A stretch of DNA of 64,000 nucleotides from Herbidospora galbida (GTDB lineage Bacteria; Actinomycetota; Actinomycetes; Streptosporangiales; Streptosporangiaceae): the NCBI RefSeq assembly GCF_005233835.1, contig NZ_SZQA01000008.1, forward strand, positions 124,001 through 188,000. Direction: 5' to 3'. A model generated the notes under the pieces. The model saw only the letters and a program-made list of their open reading frames with translations. It was not told where the DNA came from and did not search any database. Made by a program: the position numbers and the translations under genes. The stretch's first letter is position 1. Every line of letters begins with the position of its first letter. Shown here in pieces: positions 40,526-49,336 of this stretch.

Positions 40526-41014
40526 TCAGAGCACGCGAGAGCCGTACATCTCGCCGAGGGGGTCGGCGAGGAGTTCCAGGCGGGCGCCGTCGGGATCGGA
40601 GAAGTAGATGGAGGCGCCGCTCTCCATGACGTAGGGGACTCCGGCGGCCTCCAGCTTGCCGCGCAGGCGCTCCCACACGACGGGGTCGACGGAGATGGCG
40701 ATGTGGTGGAGGCCGCCGAGGACCTCCTGGTAGGGGCCGAGGTCGAGGCCGGGGAAGTCGAAGAAGGCCAGCAGGTTGCCGTTGCCGACGTCGAAGAAGA
40801 AGTGGTTGGAGCCCTTGTAGTCGCGGTTCTCGAAGATCTCGGTGAGCGGGAACTCCAGAAGACCCTGATAGAATTCGATCGTGCGTTCGACATCGGACGA
40901 CAGCAGGGCGAAGTGGTGGAGGCCGCGGGCGCTGCTCGGAGGCCGGCGCTCGTTCAGATGACGTTCTTTTATGGAGGCACGGGTTGCTTCGATGGCCTCG
41001 TAGTCGATGTCCAT
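40526..41014 (-). CDS. VOC family (glyoxalase/dioxygenase fold) protein
   Basis: 162 residues. After a 28-residue helical lead comes GLHHFALLSSDVERTIEFYQGLL, the first beta-alpha-beta unit of a vicinal-oxygen-chelate protein; the second unit begins GLHHIAISVDP and ends YFSDPDGARLELLADP. The His of each first strand and the Glu of LEL are the expected metal ligands. Such proteins include glyoxalases, dioxygenases and resistance proteins; no specific role can be assigned. Divergent from the helicase gene. Confidence 0.85.
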   Translation of the reverse strand: MDIDYEAIEATRASIKERHLNERRPPSSARGLHHFALLSSDVERTIEFYQGLLEFPLTEIFENRDYKGSNHFFFDVGNGNLLAFFDFPGLDLGPYQEVLGGLHHIAISVDPVVWERLRGKLEAAGVPYVMESGASIYFSDPDGARLELLADPLGEMYGSRVL

Positions 41015-41113
41015 AGTTCACATGATTGTCGCTTTACCCGCAGATCAACCACATCGGCCCCGGCGAGAACTGTCGGTCGCCGGAGGCATGATGTCCGGAG
41101 GAGGTGGAGGGAC

Positions 41114-44100
41114 ATGGTGAAAGGCGCGCTGAGCAGGTTCGGAGCGGTGACGCGCGAGTGGTTCACCGGCGCCTTCGCCGAACCGACCGCCGCCCAGGAA
41201 GGCGCCTGGAACTCCATCGCCGACGGCGACAACACACTGGTGGTGGCGCCGACCGGCTCGGGCAAGACGCTGGCGGCGTTCCTGTGGTCGATCGACCGGC
41301 TGGCCACCCGGGAAGACCCCGAACGGAAGTGCCGGGTGATCTATGTGTCACCCCTGAAGGCGCTGGCGGTCGACGTCGAACGCAACCTGCGGGCGCCGCT
41401 GGCCGGGGTGCGGCAGACGGCGCGGCGCACGGGGGTGGCCGTGCCGGAGATCTCGGTGGCGATCCGGTCGGGTGACACCCCGGCCGAGGAGCGGCGGCGG
41501 TTCGCCTCCAAGCCGTCCGACATCCTGATCACCACGCCCGAGTCGCTGTTCCTGCTGCTCACCTCGCAGGCGCGGGAGGCGCTGCTCGGGGTCGAGACGG
41601 TGATCGTCGACGAGGTCCACGCGGTGGCGGGCACCAAGCGGGGCGCCCATCTGGCACTCAGCCTCGAACGTCTCGACGCCCTGCTGCCCAGGCCCGCGCA
41701 GCGGATCGGGCTGTCGGCGACCGTGCGGCCGGTCTCCGAGGTGGCGGCCTTCCTCGGGGGCACGCGACCGGCGAAGGTCGTGCAGCCGCCGTCCGATAAG
41801 CAGATCGAGATCGACGTGGTCGTCCCGGTCGAAGACATGGCCGAGATCACCTCGCGCGACGACGGCCAGCCCAACCAGCGCAGCATCTGGCCCCATGTCG
41901 AAGAGCACCTTCTCGACCTGATCGAGGCCCATCGGTCGACGATCGTCTTCGCCAACTCGCGGCGGCTGTCGGAGCGTCTGTGCAGCCGGCTCAACGAGCT
42001 CGCCTATGAGAGGAGCACGTCCGAGTCGATGCCCGCGGGCGTGCCGGCCGAGGTGATGGCGCAGGCGGGGGCGTCCAAGGGGGCGATCCCCGAGGTCGTG
42101 CGGGCCCATCACGGGTCGGTGTCGAAGGAGGAGCGGTCGCAGATCGAGGAGGCGCTGAAGTCGGGGCGGCTGCCGGCCGTCGTGGCGACGTCCAGTCTCG
42201 AATTGGGCATCGACATGGGGTCGGTCGACCTGGTCGCGTGTGTGGAGGCGCCGCCGAGTGTGGCCAGCGGGCTGCAGCGGGTCGGGCGGGCGGGGCACCA
42301 GGTGGGGGCGGTCTCGCGTGGGGTGATCTTCCCGAAATATCGGGGCGACCTCGTGCAGACGGCCGTGGTGGCCGAACGGATGAAGAGCGGCCAGATCGAG
42401 GAGATGCGCTATCCGCGCAACGCGCTCGACGTGCTGGCGCAGCAGATCGTCGCGATGACCGCGCTCGACGAGTGGACCGTCGACGAGCTCGAGACCGTGG
42501 TCCGCCGGGCCGCGCCCTACGCCACGCTGCCCCGGTCGGCGCTGGAGGCCACCCTCGACATGCTGGCCGGGCGCTACCCGAGCGAGGAGTTCGCCGAGCT
42601 GCGTCCCCGCCTGGTGTGGGACCGGGTGACCGGCACGCTGCGCGGCCGCCCCGGGGCCCAGCGGCTCGCGGTCACCAACGGCGGCACCATCCCCGACCGG
42701 GGCCTGTTCGGCGTGTTCCTCGTCGGCGAGAAGGCCTCCCGGGTCGGGGAGCTCGATGAGGAGATGGTGTACGAATCCCGCGTCGGCGACGTCTTCGTCC
42801 TGGGCGCCACCTCGTGGCGGATCGAGGACATCACGGCAGACCGGGTGCTCGTCTCCCCCGCCCCCGGTCTGCCGGGGAAGCTGCCGTTCTGGAAGGGCGA
42901 CCCGCAGGGGCGTCCGGCCGAGCTGGGGCGGGCGATCGGCGCCTTCGTCCGTGAGCTGGCCGGGGCCGGTCCGGCCGCCGCCGACCGCGTCCGGGAGGCC
43001 GGGCTCGACGAGTTCGCGACCGGGAACCTCATCGGCTACCTCGCGGAGCAGCGGGAGGCCACGGGATACGTGCCCGACGACCGCACGCTGCTGGTCGAGC
43101 GGTTCCACGACGAACTGGGCGACTGGCGGGTCATCATCCACTCCCCCTTCGGGGCCCGGGTGCACGCGCCCTGGGCGCTGGCCATCGGGCGGCGGCTGCG
43201 GGAGCGCTACGGGATCGACGTCCAGGCCGTCCACTCCGACGACGGGATCATCCTGCGCGTCCCCGACACCCTCGACGAGGCGCCGGGCGACGTCGCGGCG
43301 TTCGACCCTGAGGAGATCGAGCAGATCGTCACCGAGGAACTCGGCGGGTCGGCCCTGTTCGCGGCCCGGTTCCGCGAGTGCGCCGGGCGGTCGCTGCTGC
43401 TCCCGCGCCGCACCCCCGGGCGGCGCAGCCCTCTGTGGCAGCAGCGGCAGCGGTCGGCCTCACTGCTGGGCGTGGCGGCCAAGTACGCCGGGTTCCCGGT
43501 CGTGCTCGAGACGATGCGCGAGTGCCTGCAGGACGTGTTCGACGTGCCCGGCCTGGTGCGGCTGATGCGCGACATCTCGGCGCGGCGGATCCGGGTGGTC
43601 GAGGTGGAGACCCGGCAGGCCTCGCCGTTCGCGGCGTCGCTGCTGTTCAACTACATCGGCGAGTTCATGTACGAGGGCGACGCCCCCCTCGCCGAACGCC
43701 GGGCCCAGGCTCTGGCGCTCGACACTTCTCTCCTGGCCGAGCTGCTCGGCCAGGCCGACCTGCGGGAACTCCTCGATCCCGACGTGATCGCCGAGACCGA
43801 GCGCGAGCTGGCCCGGCTCGACCGGCCGCTGCGCGACGCCGAAGACCTGGCCGACCTGCTCCGGTCCCACGGGCCGCTGCTCGCCGAAGACGTGGCCATC
43901 CGCGAGGGCGATCCCGGCTGGCTGACCGAGCTGGAGCGGTCGCGGCGGGCGATCCAGGTGCGGGTCGCGGGGGTGACGCAGTGGGCGGCGATCGAAGACG
44001 CCTGGCGGCTGCGCGACGCGCTGGGGGCGCCGCTGCCGGTGGGGGTGCCGCTGGAGTTCCTCGACGCGCCCGAGACGTCCGCCCGGCCCGATCCGCTGGG

Positions 44101-45733
44101 CGACCTGCTGTCCCGGCACGCCCGCACGCGCGGGCCGTTCCCGGCCTCGACCGCCGCCGCGCGGTTCGGGGCGGGGATCGCGGTGGTGTCCGACGCGCTG
44201 GCCCGGCTGGCGGCGTCCGGGCGGGTGGTGTCGGGCGAGTTCCGGCCCGGCGGCCGGGGTGAAGAGTGGTGCGACGCCGGGGTGCTGCGGCTGCTGCGAC
44301 GGCGGTCGCTGGCCCGGCTGCGCAAGGAGGTCGAGCCGGTGCCGCCCGAGGCGCTGGCGATGTTCCTGCCGCGCTGGCACGGCATCACGGCCTACGAACC
44401 GCCCGGTGCGGCCGGCAACGGGCGCGTCATGCGGTCGAAGGGCCGCTTCGACGTCCCCGAACCTTCGGCCGGTTCCCATCGGGCGATGGATTCGCTGGTC
44501 TCGGCCATCGAGCGGCTGCAGGGGGCGGCGGTTCCGGCGTCGGCGCTGGAGACGCTCGTGCTGCCGGGGCGGGTGCCCGGATATGCGCCGTCGCTGCTCG
44601 ACGAGCTGACCTCGTCGGGCGAGGTGCTCTGGGTGGGGCAGGGAGCGCTGCCCGGTGGCGACGGATGGGTGTCGCTCTACTTCGCCGACACCGCGCCGCT
44701 GCTGATGCCCGAGCCGGGTGAGATCACCATGACGCCGGTCCACGAGGCCGTGCTCGACGTGCTCGCGGGGGGCGGGGCGCTGTTCTTCCGCGACCTGTCG
44801 AACCGGGTGGTGCACGACGGTCTGCCCGACGACGCCACGCTGGCGGCGGCGCTGTGGGACCTGGTCTGGTCGGGCCGGGTCACCGGCGACACGCTCGCCC
44901 CGTTGCGGGCCACGCTCGGGACCGGGAAGCCGGCGCATCGTCCGGCGTCGCCGTCACGGCGTCGCCGGGCCGTGCTGCCGACGCGGTCGGGGCCGCCGAC
45001 GGTCGGGGGGCGCTGGTGGCTGCTGCCCGAGCCGTCGGACGAGGTGACGCCGCGGGCCCAGGCGCAGGCCGAGATGCTGCTCGAACGCCACGGCGTGGTG
45101 ACGCGCGGCGGAGTGACCGCCGAGCGGCTGCCGGGCGGGTTCGCCGCCGTCTACCAGGTGCTGCGGGCGTTCGAAGAGAGCGGGCGGTGCCGCCGGGGCT
45201 ACTTCGTCGAGGGGCTGGGCGGGGCGCAGTTCGCGCTGCCGGGGGCCGTCGACCGGCTGCGGGCCTCCGATCGCAAGGAAGAAGAAGCGGCGCCCCCGGC
45301 GCCGGCCGAAGGCGACTACGTCGATCCGTGGACGGTTTGGCGTCCCCAGCAGGCCGAGCGCGAGGCGCCCAAGGCGACGGTGATGGCGGCGGCCGATCCG
45401 GCCAACCCGTTCGGGGCGGCGCTGCCGTGGCCCGATCGGGGTGGCGACGCCGGGCACCGGCCGGGACGCAAGGCCGGGGCTCTGGTGGTGACCGTGGCCG
45501 GGAAGCTGGTGCTCTATGTCGAGCGGGGCGGCAAGACGCTGCTGTCCTTCGGCGAAGACGACCATCTGACCGTGGCGGTGGGGGCGTTGGCGGGGGCCGT
45601 ACGGGAAGGAGCCCTGGGGCGGCTCACCGTCGAGCGGGCCGACGGGACGGCGATCAACGACTCGCCTCTGGCGGCGGCGCTGGAGGCGGCGGGTTTCCAT
45701 CCGACCCCGCGAGGCCTGCGGATAAGAGGGTGA
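41114..45733 (+). CDS. lhr: Lhr-type large ATP-dependent helicase
   Basis: 1539 residues from ATG 41114, which has GGAGGTGGAGG just upstream; the open frame extends further 5' without helicase sequence. SF2 motifs: APTGSGKTLAAFLWSID (I), VDEVHAVAGTKRG (II, DEVH), SATVRP (III), VATSSLELGIDMGSVDLV (V) and QRVGRAGHQ (VI). After the helicase core come a winged-helix region and about 650 residues typical of bacterial 'long' Lhr, a 3'-5' DNA helicase linked to DNA repair in mycobacteria. The length equals that of mycobacterial Lhr. It is not adjacent to a nuclease gene here. Confidence 0.93.
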   Translation: MVKGALSRFGAVTREWFTGAFAEPTAAQEGAWNSIADGDNTLVVAPTGSGKTLAAFLWSIDRLATREDPERKCRVIYVSPLKALAVDVERNLRAPLAGVRQTARRTGVAVPEISVAIRSGDTPAEERRRFASKPSDILITTPESLFLLLTSQAREALLGVETVIVDEVHAVAGTKRGAHLALSLERLDALLPRPAQRIGLSATVRPVSEVAAFLGGTRPAKVVQPPSDKQIEIDVVVPVEDMAEITSRDDGQPNQRSIWPHVEEHLLDLIEAHRSTIVFANSRRLSERLCSRLNELAYERSTSESMPAGVPAEVMAQAGASKGAIPEVVRAHHGSVSKEERSQIEEALKSGRLPAVVATSSLELGIDMGSVDLVACVEAPPSVASGLQRVGRAGHQVGAVSRGVIFPKYRGDLVQTAVVAERMKSGQIEEMRYPRNALDVLAQQIVAMTALDEWTVDELETVVRRAAPYATLPRSALEATLDMLAGRYPSEEFAELRPRLVWDRVTGTLRGRPGAQRLAVTNGGTIPDRGLFGVFLVGEKASRVGELDEEMVYESRVGDVFVLGATSWRIEDITADRVLVSPAPGLPGKLPFWKGDPQGRPAELGRAIGAFVRELAGAGPAAADRVREAGLDEFATGNLIGYLAEQREATGYVPDDRTLLVERFHDELGDWRVIIHSPFGARVHAPWALAIGRRLRERYGIDVQAVHSDDGIILRVPDTLDEAPGDVAAFDPEEIEQIVTEELGGSALFAARFRECAGRSLLLPRRTPGRRSPLWQQRQRSASLLGVAAKYAGFPVVLETMRECLQDVFDVPGLVRLMRDISARRIRVVEVETRQASPFAASLLFNYIGEFMYEGDAPLAERRAQALALDTSLLAELLGQADLRELLDPDVIAETERELARLDRPLRDAEDLADLLRSHGPLLAEDVAIREGDPGWLTELERSRRAIQVRVAGVTQWAAIEDAWRLRDALGAPLPVGVPLEFLDAPETSARPDPLGDLLSRHARTRGPFPASTAAARFGAGIAVVSDALARLAASGRVVSGEFRPGGRGEEWCDAGVLRLLRRRSLARLRKEVEPVPPEALAMFLPRWHGITAYEPPGAAGNGRVMRSKGRFDVPEPSAGSHRAMDSLVSAIERLQGAAVPASALETLVLPGRVPGYAPSLLDELTSSGEVLWVGQGALPGGDGWVSLYFADTAPLLMPEPGEITMTPVHEAVLDVLAGGGALFFRDLSNRVVHDGLPDDATLAAALWDLVWSGRVTGDTLAPLRATLGTGKPAHRPASPSRRRRAVLPTRSGPPTVGGRWWLLPEPSDEVTPRAQAQAEMLLERHGVVTRGGVTAERLPGGFAAVYQVLRAFEESGRCRRGYFVEGLGGAQFALPGAVDRLRASDRKEEEAAPPAPAEGDYVDPWTVWRPQQAEREAPKATVMAAADPANPFGAALPWPDRGGDAGHRPGRKAGALVVTVAGKLVLYVERGGKTLLSFGEDDHLTVAVGALAGAVREGALGRLTVERADGTAINDSPLAAALEAAGFHPTPRGLRIRG

Positions 45734-45771
45734 TCGCCGCTTAGGGTGAGGGTCCGAGGCGAGGAGGCGTA

Positions 45772-46698
45772 ATGGCATGGACGGCTGCGGACATCGCCGA
45801 TCTGTCGGGCAAGGGCGCGATCGTGACCGGCGCCGGCAACGGGCTCGGGCTCCTCGCGGCGGGTGAGCTGGCCCGGCGCGGCGCGAAGGTCGTCTTCGCG
45901 GTGCGCGACGTGACCAAGGGCGAAGCTGCCGCGGCACGGGTCCGCTCCGCCGCCCCCAAGGCCGAGATCGTGGTGTCGCGGCTCGATCTGGCCGACCTGT
46001 CGTCCGTGCGCGACTTCGCCGGGCGGATGCCCGAGGTGTTCCCCAACGGGCTCGACATCCTGATGAACAACGCCGGCGTCATGGCGCTGCCCCGGCGGCT
46101 GTCGGTCGACGGCTACGAGACGCAGTTCGCCACCAACCACCTGGGACATTTCGCGCTCACCGGCCTGCTGCTGTCGTCTCTGCTGCTGCGGCCCGCTCCC
46201 CGGGTGGTGACGGTGAGTTCCAGCCTGCACTCGCGCGGCCGGATCGACTTCGACGACCTGCACGGCAGCCGGAACTACTCGCCCGGCCGGGCCTACGCGC
46301 AGTCGAAGCTGGCGAACCTCCTGTTCGCCTACGAACTCCAGCGGCGGGCGGCGGCCACTCCCCTGCTGTCGCTGGCCGCGCACCCGGGATATTCGGCGAC
46401 CGGCCTGCAGGAGGCCGGGCCCCGGATGACGGGCAGCAGGGTGCGCGGGCTGGTCATGCGGGTGGCCAACGCGGTCATCGCGCAGCGGGCCGAGATGGGG
46501 GTGCTGCCGCAGCTCTACGCGGCCACCGCGCCCAGGGTGCCGCGCGGGGGCTACGTCGGGCCTGACGGGCGCGGGGGGATGCGGGGCTATCCGACGCTGG
46601 TCTCCAGCAGCGCGGCCTCCCATGACGAGACGGCGGCCCGCCGGTTGTGGGACGAGTCGGAGCAGCTGACGGGGGTGCGGTACAGCTTCTCGGGGTGA
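45772..46698 (+). CDS. SDR family oxidoreductase (retinol-dehydrogenase-like)
   Basis: 308 residues, an extended classical SDR: TGAGNGLGLLAAGELARRGAK, NNAGVMALPRR, TVSSSLHSRG with catalytic Ser, and the Tyr-Lys in YAQSKLANLLF. This pattern is that of the retinol-dehydrogenase/WW-oxidoreductase-like bacterial SDRs, which use NADP(H). The start at ATG 45772 follows the helicase stop by 38 bases with GAGGAGG upstream. Substrate unknown. Confidence 0.87.
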   Translation: MAWTAADIADLSGKGAIVTGAGNGLGLLAAGELARRGAKVVFAVRDVTKGEAAAARVRSAAPKAEIVVSRLDLADLSSVRDFAGRMPEVFPNGLDILMNNAGVMALPRRLSVDGYETQFATNHLGHFALTGLLLSSLLLRPAPRVVTVSSSLHSRGRIDFDDLHGSRNYSPGRAYAQSKLANLLFAYELQRRAAATPLLSLAAHPGYSATGLQEAGPRMTGSRVRGLVMRVANAVIAQRAEMGVLPQLYAATAPRVPRGGYVGPDGRGGMRGYPTLVSSSAASHDETAARRLWDESEQLTGVRYSFSG

Positions 46699-46770
46699 GC
46701 ACGGTTCGCGAGATGAGCACGGGGTGAGCGGGGTGAGCACCGGGCCAGCGCGGGGTGAGCGGGGTGCGCG
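46691..46770. repeat. Short GGGGTGAGC-type repeats after the SDR gene
   Basis: Four to five irregular copies of a GGGGTGAGC(A/G) unit lie from the end of the SDR gene into the intergenic region (46693, 46721, 46730, 46752 and a decayed copy at 46761). The arrangement looks like slippage-derived simple sequence. No stem-loop terminator was seen. Confidence 0.5.
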
Positions 46771-46852
46771 CGGCCGGGCGCTCCCGGTGCCCTGCGGCAT
46801 CTCTGTCGGTACGTTCTTGACCTGGGCACATCCCCTCGGCAGGCTGCGATGG

Positions 46853-47317
46853 GTGAGAACCAATCGGTCCATACCGTCGGCCTCGGTCATCCCCGTCCTG
46901 ATCTATCCCGACGTCCGGGCGGCCGTCGACTGGCTCACCGGGGCGTTCGGGTTCGAGGAGCGGGTGCGGATCGGCGAGAACCACCGCTCCCAGCTCCGCT
47001 ACGGCGACGGCGCGCTGATCATCGGCGAGGCGCGCAAGGACAGAATGCCTCCCCGCCCGGGAGAGGTGACCCACTCGGTCACTGTGCGCGTCGACGACGC
47101 GCGGGCGCACTGCGAGCGCGCCCGGGCCTTCGGCGCGCGGATCCTCATGGAGCCCGCCGACTTCGAGTACGGCGAGCGGCAGTACGCCGCCGAGGATCTC
47201 GCCGGTCACCAGTGGACCTTCTCCGAGACTCTCGGCGACGTCGCTCCCGAGGAGTGGGGCGGGCAGACCGTCACTCCGCGGTCGCCAGGGCCTTCGTCTC
47301 CCGCCCGAGGGCGTTGA
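46853..47317 (+). CDS. VOC family protein (PhnB-like)
   Basis: 154 residues from GTG 46853. ASVIPVLIYPDVRAAVDWLTGAFGFEE begins in the manner of PhnB/glyoxalase-like proteins (key segments IPVLIYPDV and WLTGAFGF), and the second half has HSVTVRVDDARAHCERARAFGA and YAAEDLAGHQWTFSET, where an aromatic 'HQW' replaces the usual metal Glu. Many such proteins are annotated bleomycin-resistance-like without that function. No good ribosome site. Its last 47 bases overlap the end of the convergent E2 gene. Confidence 0.75.
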   Translation: MRTNRSIPSASVIPVLIYPDVRAAVDWLTGAFGFEERVRIGENHRSQLRYGDGALIIGEARKDRMPPRPGEVTHSVTVRVDDARAHCERARAFGARILMEPADFEYGERQYAAEDLAGHQWTFSETLGDVAPEEWGGQTVTPRSPGPSSPARGR

Positions 47318-48362
47318 GGAACCGGGCGGCGTCGCGGCCGTTGACGAGCCGGTGGTCGTAGGCCAGGCCGATGTGGGCCACCTGGCGCGACTTCACCTCC
47401 GTGCCGTCCAGGTAGAGCACCTCCTGAGGGGCGGTGACGGCCAGCGCGCAGGCGGTGCCGGGGAAGATGAACGGGATCGCCAGGGTGATGCCGCCGTCGT
47501 GGTGGAGGGTGACGGCGATGTTGGCGTCGGCGAGGTCGGCGGCGCTGAAGTCGCCCTTCATCGCGGCCACGCGATACTCCATCAGCTTGGTGGCCACCTC
47601 CTGCAGCGACTTCGCGCCGGCGTCGTGGACGACCGGGACGTACAGGCCGTCGCCGGTGTCGAAGGTCACGCCGACGTTGGCGGTCTCCGAGAGCACCGCG
47701 TGCGAGCGGTCGTCGCCGAGGGTGGCGAAGAACAGCGGGAACTCCGCGTGGAGTCTGGCCACGGCCATGACGAAGAGCTCGGCCAGCCCGACAGGGCGGC
47801 GGACCTGTTTCGTCAGCCGGCGGGCCGCAGCGAGTTCCTCGTCGAGGGGCAGGTCGAGGACGGCGTAGGCGGCGGGGATCGTCGAGTGCGAGAGCGTGAC
47901 CGCCCGGCCGACGGCCTGCTGCACCTTCGACAGCGGGGCGGTGCGGGTGGAGCTCTCCGCCGCCAGCCGCTCCACGTCCACGCGCCGGACGACGTTGACG
48001 CCCAGGGTGGCGACCTGCGCCTCGGTCACGCCGAGTTCGTCCATCGCGGCCCGCGCGGGCGCGGTGATCACCGGCCCGGCCGGGGAGGCCGCGCCGCCCG
48101 CCGTGGTCGCCACCGGGTCGGCCGGCGCCGGGATCGGTGACGGCGAGCCGATGGTCGCCAGCAGGTCGCCCGGGGCGCAGTCGGCCATCAGGGCGATCTC
48201 CTGCCGCAGCACCCCCGTCGCGTCGGCCGGCACCTCCTCGGCGGACTTCGAGGTCTCCAGCACGGCGACCGGGTCGCCCTCCTTGACCTCGGTCCCCGTC
48301 GCCACCAGCCATTCGACCAGGACGTACGTGTCGTCGTTGTTGTTGAGCTTGGGGACCTTCAC
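47271..48362 (-). CDS. 2-oxoacid dehydrogenase E2-like acyltransferase
   Basis: 363 residues from GTG 48362 in a GTGA overlap with E1beta. An N-terminal lipoyl domain carries the lipoylation Lys39 in ETSKSAEE; a short peripheral-subunit-binding region follows (APARAAMDELGVTEAQVATLG, about 105-125); then a catalytic acyltransferase domain. The active-site motif, normally DHRxxDG, reads DHRLVNG (His337), so the conserved Asp is Asn. It should carry an acyl group from E1 on lipoate and transfer it, in housekeeping complexes to CoA. Here, in an NRPS operon, the acceptor may instead be a carrier protein (inference). No E3 gene is in the window. Confidence 0.88.
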   Translation of the reverse strand: MKVPKLNNNDDTYVLVEWLVATGTEVKEGDPVAVLETSKSAEEVPADATGVLRQEIALMADCAPGDLLATIGSPSPIPAPADPVATTAGGAASPAGPVITAPARAAMDELGVTEAQVATLGVNVVRRVDVERLAAESSTRTAPLSKVQQAVGRAVTLSHSTIPAAYAVLDLPLDEELAAARRLTKQVRRPVGLAELFVMAVARLHAEFPLFFATLGDDRSHAVLSETANVGVTFDTGDGLYVPVVHDAGAKSLQEVATKLMEYRVAAMKGDFSAADLADANIAVTLHHDGGITLAIPFIFPGTACALAVTAPQEVLYLDGTEVKSRQVAHIGLAYDHRLVNGRDAARFLNALGRETKALATAE

Positions 48363-49336
48363 TTGAGGGACTCCAGGACCGTGTCGTGGATGGTGGTTTC
48401 GGTCAGCAGGACGGCACGTTCCAGGTGGCCGGCCGTCGGGATGATGCTGTCGGCCGAGTGGGCCAGCGCGACCGGGTTGCGCAGCACGCCCCACAGCTCC
48501 CGGTGCAGCGCGTGGGCCACCTCGGCGCCCCACGTCCCCCCGGCGGTGCTCTCCTCGGCCACCACCACCGACCTGGCCTCCCTCGCCACGGCGACCAGCG
48601 GGGCGGCGTCGAGGGGGTGGAGGCGGGAGGGGACGAGCAGGGTGCAGACGATCTCCTGTTCCAGCAGGAGGCGGCGCATGGCGGCGAGGGCGCGGTGGGT
48701 GACGCCGCCGGGGGCGATGATCACGCAGTCGGGGGGCGTGTCGACGTGGACGCGGGCCACGCCGTCGGCGAGGTCCCAGGTGAACAGGTCGTCCACCTCG
48801 TGCATGCGCTTGGTGTAGAGGACCTTGTCCTCGAAGAAGACGCAGGGGCGCTCGGCGGCGATCATCTGGGCGAAGACGGCGCGGTTGTCGTGCAGGGGCG
48901 ACATCTCGTAGACGTCGAGGCCGGGCACGCCGATGAAGTGTTTCTGCAGACTCTGGCTGTGGGTGGGGCCGTAGCCGCGTCCGCCCCCGGTGGGCAGGCG
49001 GACGATGAGGCGCATCGGGACGCGGGTGCCGTACATGGAGACGGACTTGGCGGCGAAGTTCACGATCTGGTCGAACGCCAGCGTGACGAAGTCGCCGAAC
49101 ATGATCTCGACGATCGCGGTGTCGCCGCACAGCGCGAGGCCCGCCCCGACGCCGGTGATGGCCGATTCGCTGATGGGGGTGGTGACGACCTGCGCGGGAA
49201 AGCTCGTCGACAGGCCGCGGGTGGCTTTGAAGGCGCCGCCGTACGGGTCCAGGAGGTCCTCTCCCAGGAGGAAGGCCCTCGGGTTCCCGGCGAGCACTTC
49301 GCGGAGCGCGTGGTTGAGGTTCTCGACGACTCTCAT
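48359..49336 (-). CDS. Dehydrogenase E1 beta subunit-like protein
   Basis: 325 residues from ATG 49336 in an ATGA overlap with E1alpha. It has the E1beta/transketolase pyrimidine domain: LGEDLLDPYGGAFKATRG, TPISESAITGVGAGLA, EIMFGDFVTLAFDQIVN, and LPTGGGRGYGPTHSQSLQKHF, ending with the transketolase C-domain. Members join E1alpha to form the thiamine-diphosphate site that decarboxylates a 2-oxoacid or cleaves a ketose and passes the acyl unit to lipoate on E2. Located third in a five-gene operon with NRPS genes. Substrate not deducible from the sequence. Confidence 0.88.
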   Translation of the reverse strand: MRVVENLNHALREVLAGNPRAFLLGEDLLDPYGGAFKATRGLSTSFPAQVVTTPISESAITGVGAGLALCGDTAIVEIMFGDFVTLAFDQIVNFAAKSVSMYGTRVPMRLIVRLPTGGGRGYGPTHSQSLQKHFIGVPGLDVYEMSPLHDNRAVFAQMIAAERPCVFFEDKVLYTKRMHEVDDLFTWDLADGVARVHVDTPPDCVIIAPGGVTHRALAAMRRLLLEQEIVCTLLVPSRLHPLDAAPLVAVAREARSVVVAEESTAGGTWGAEVAHALHRELWGVLRNPVALAHSADSIIPTAGHLERAVLLTETTIHDTVLESLK

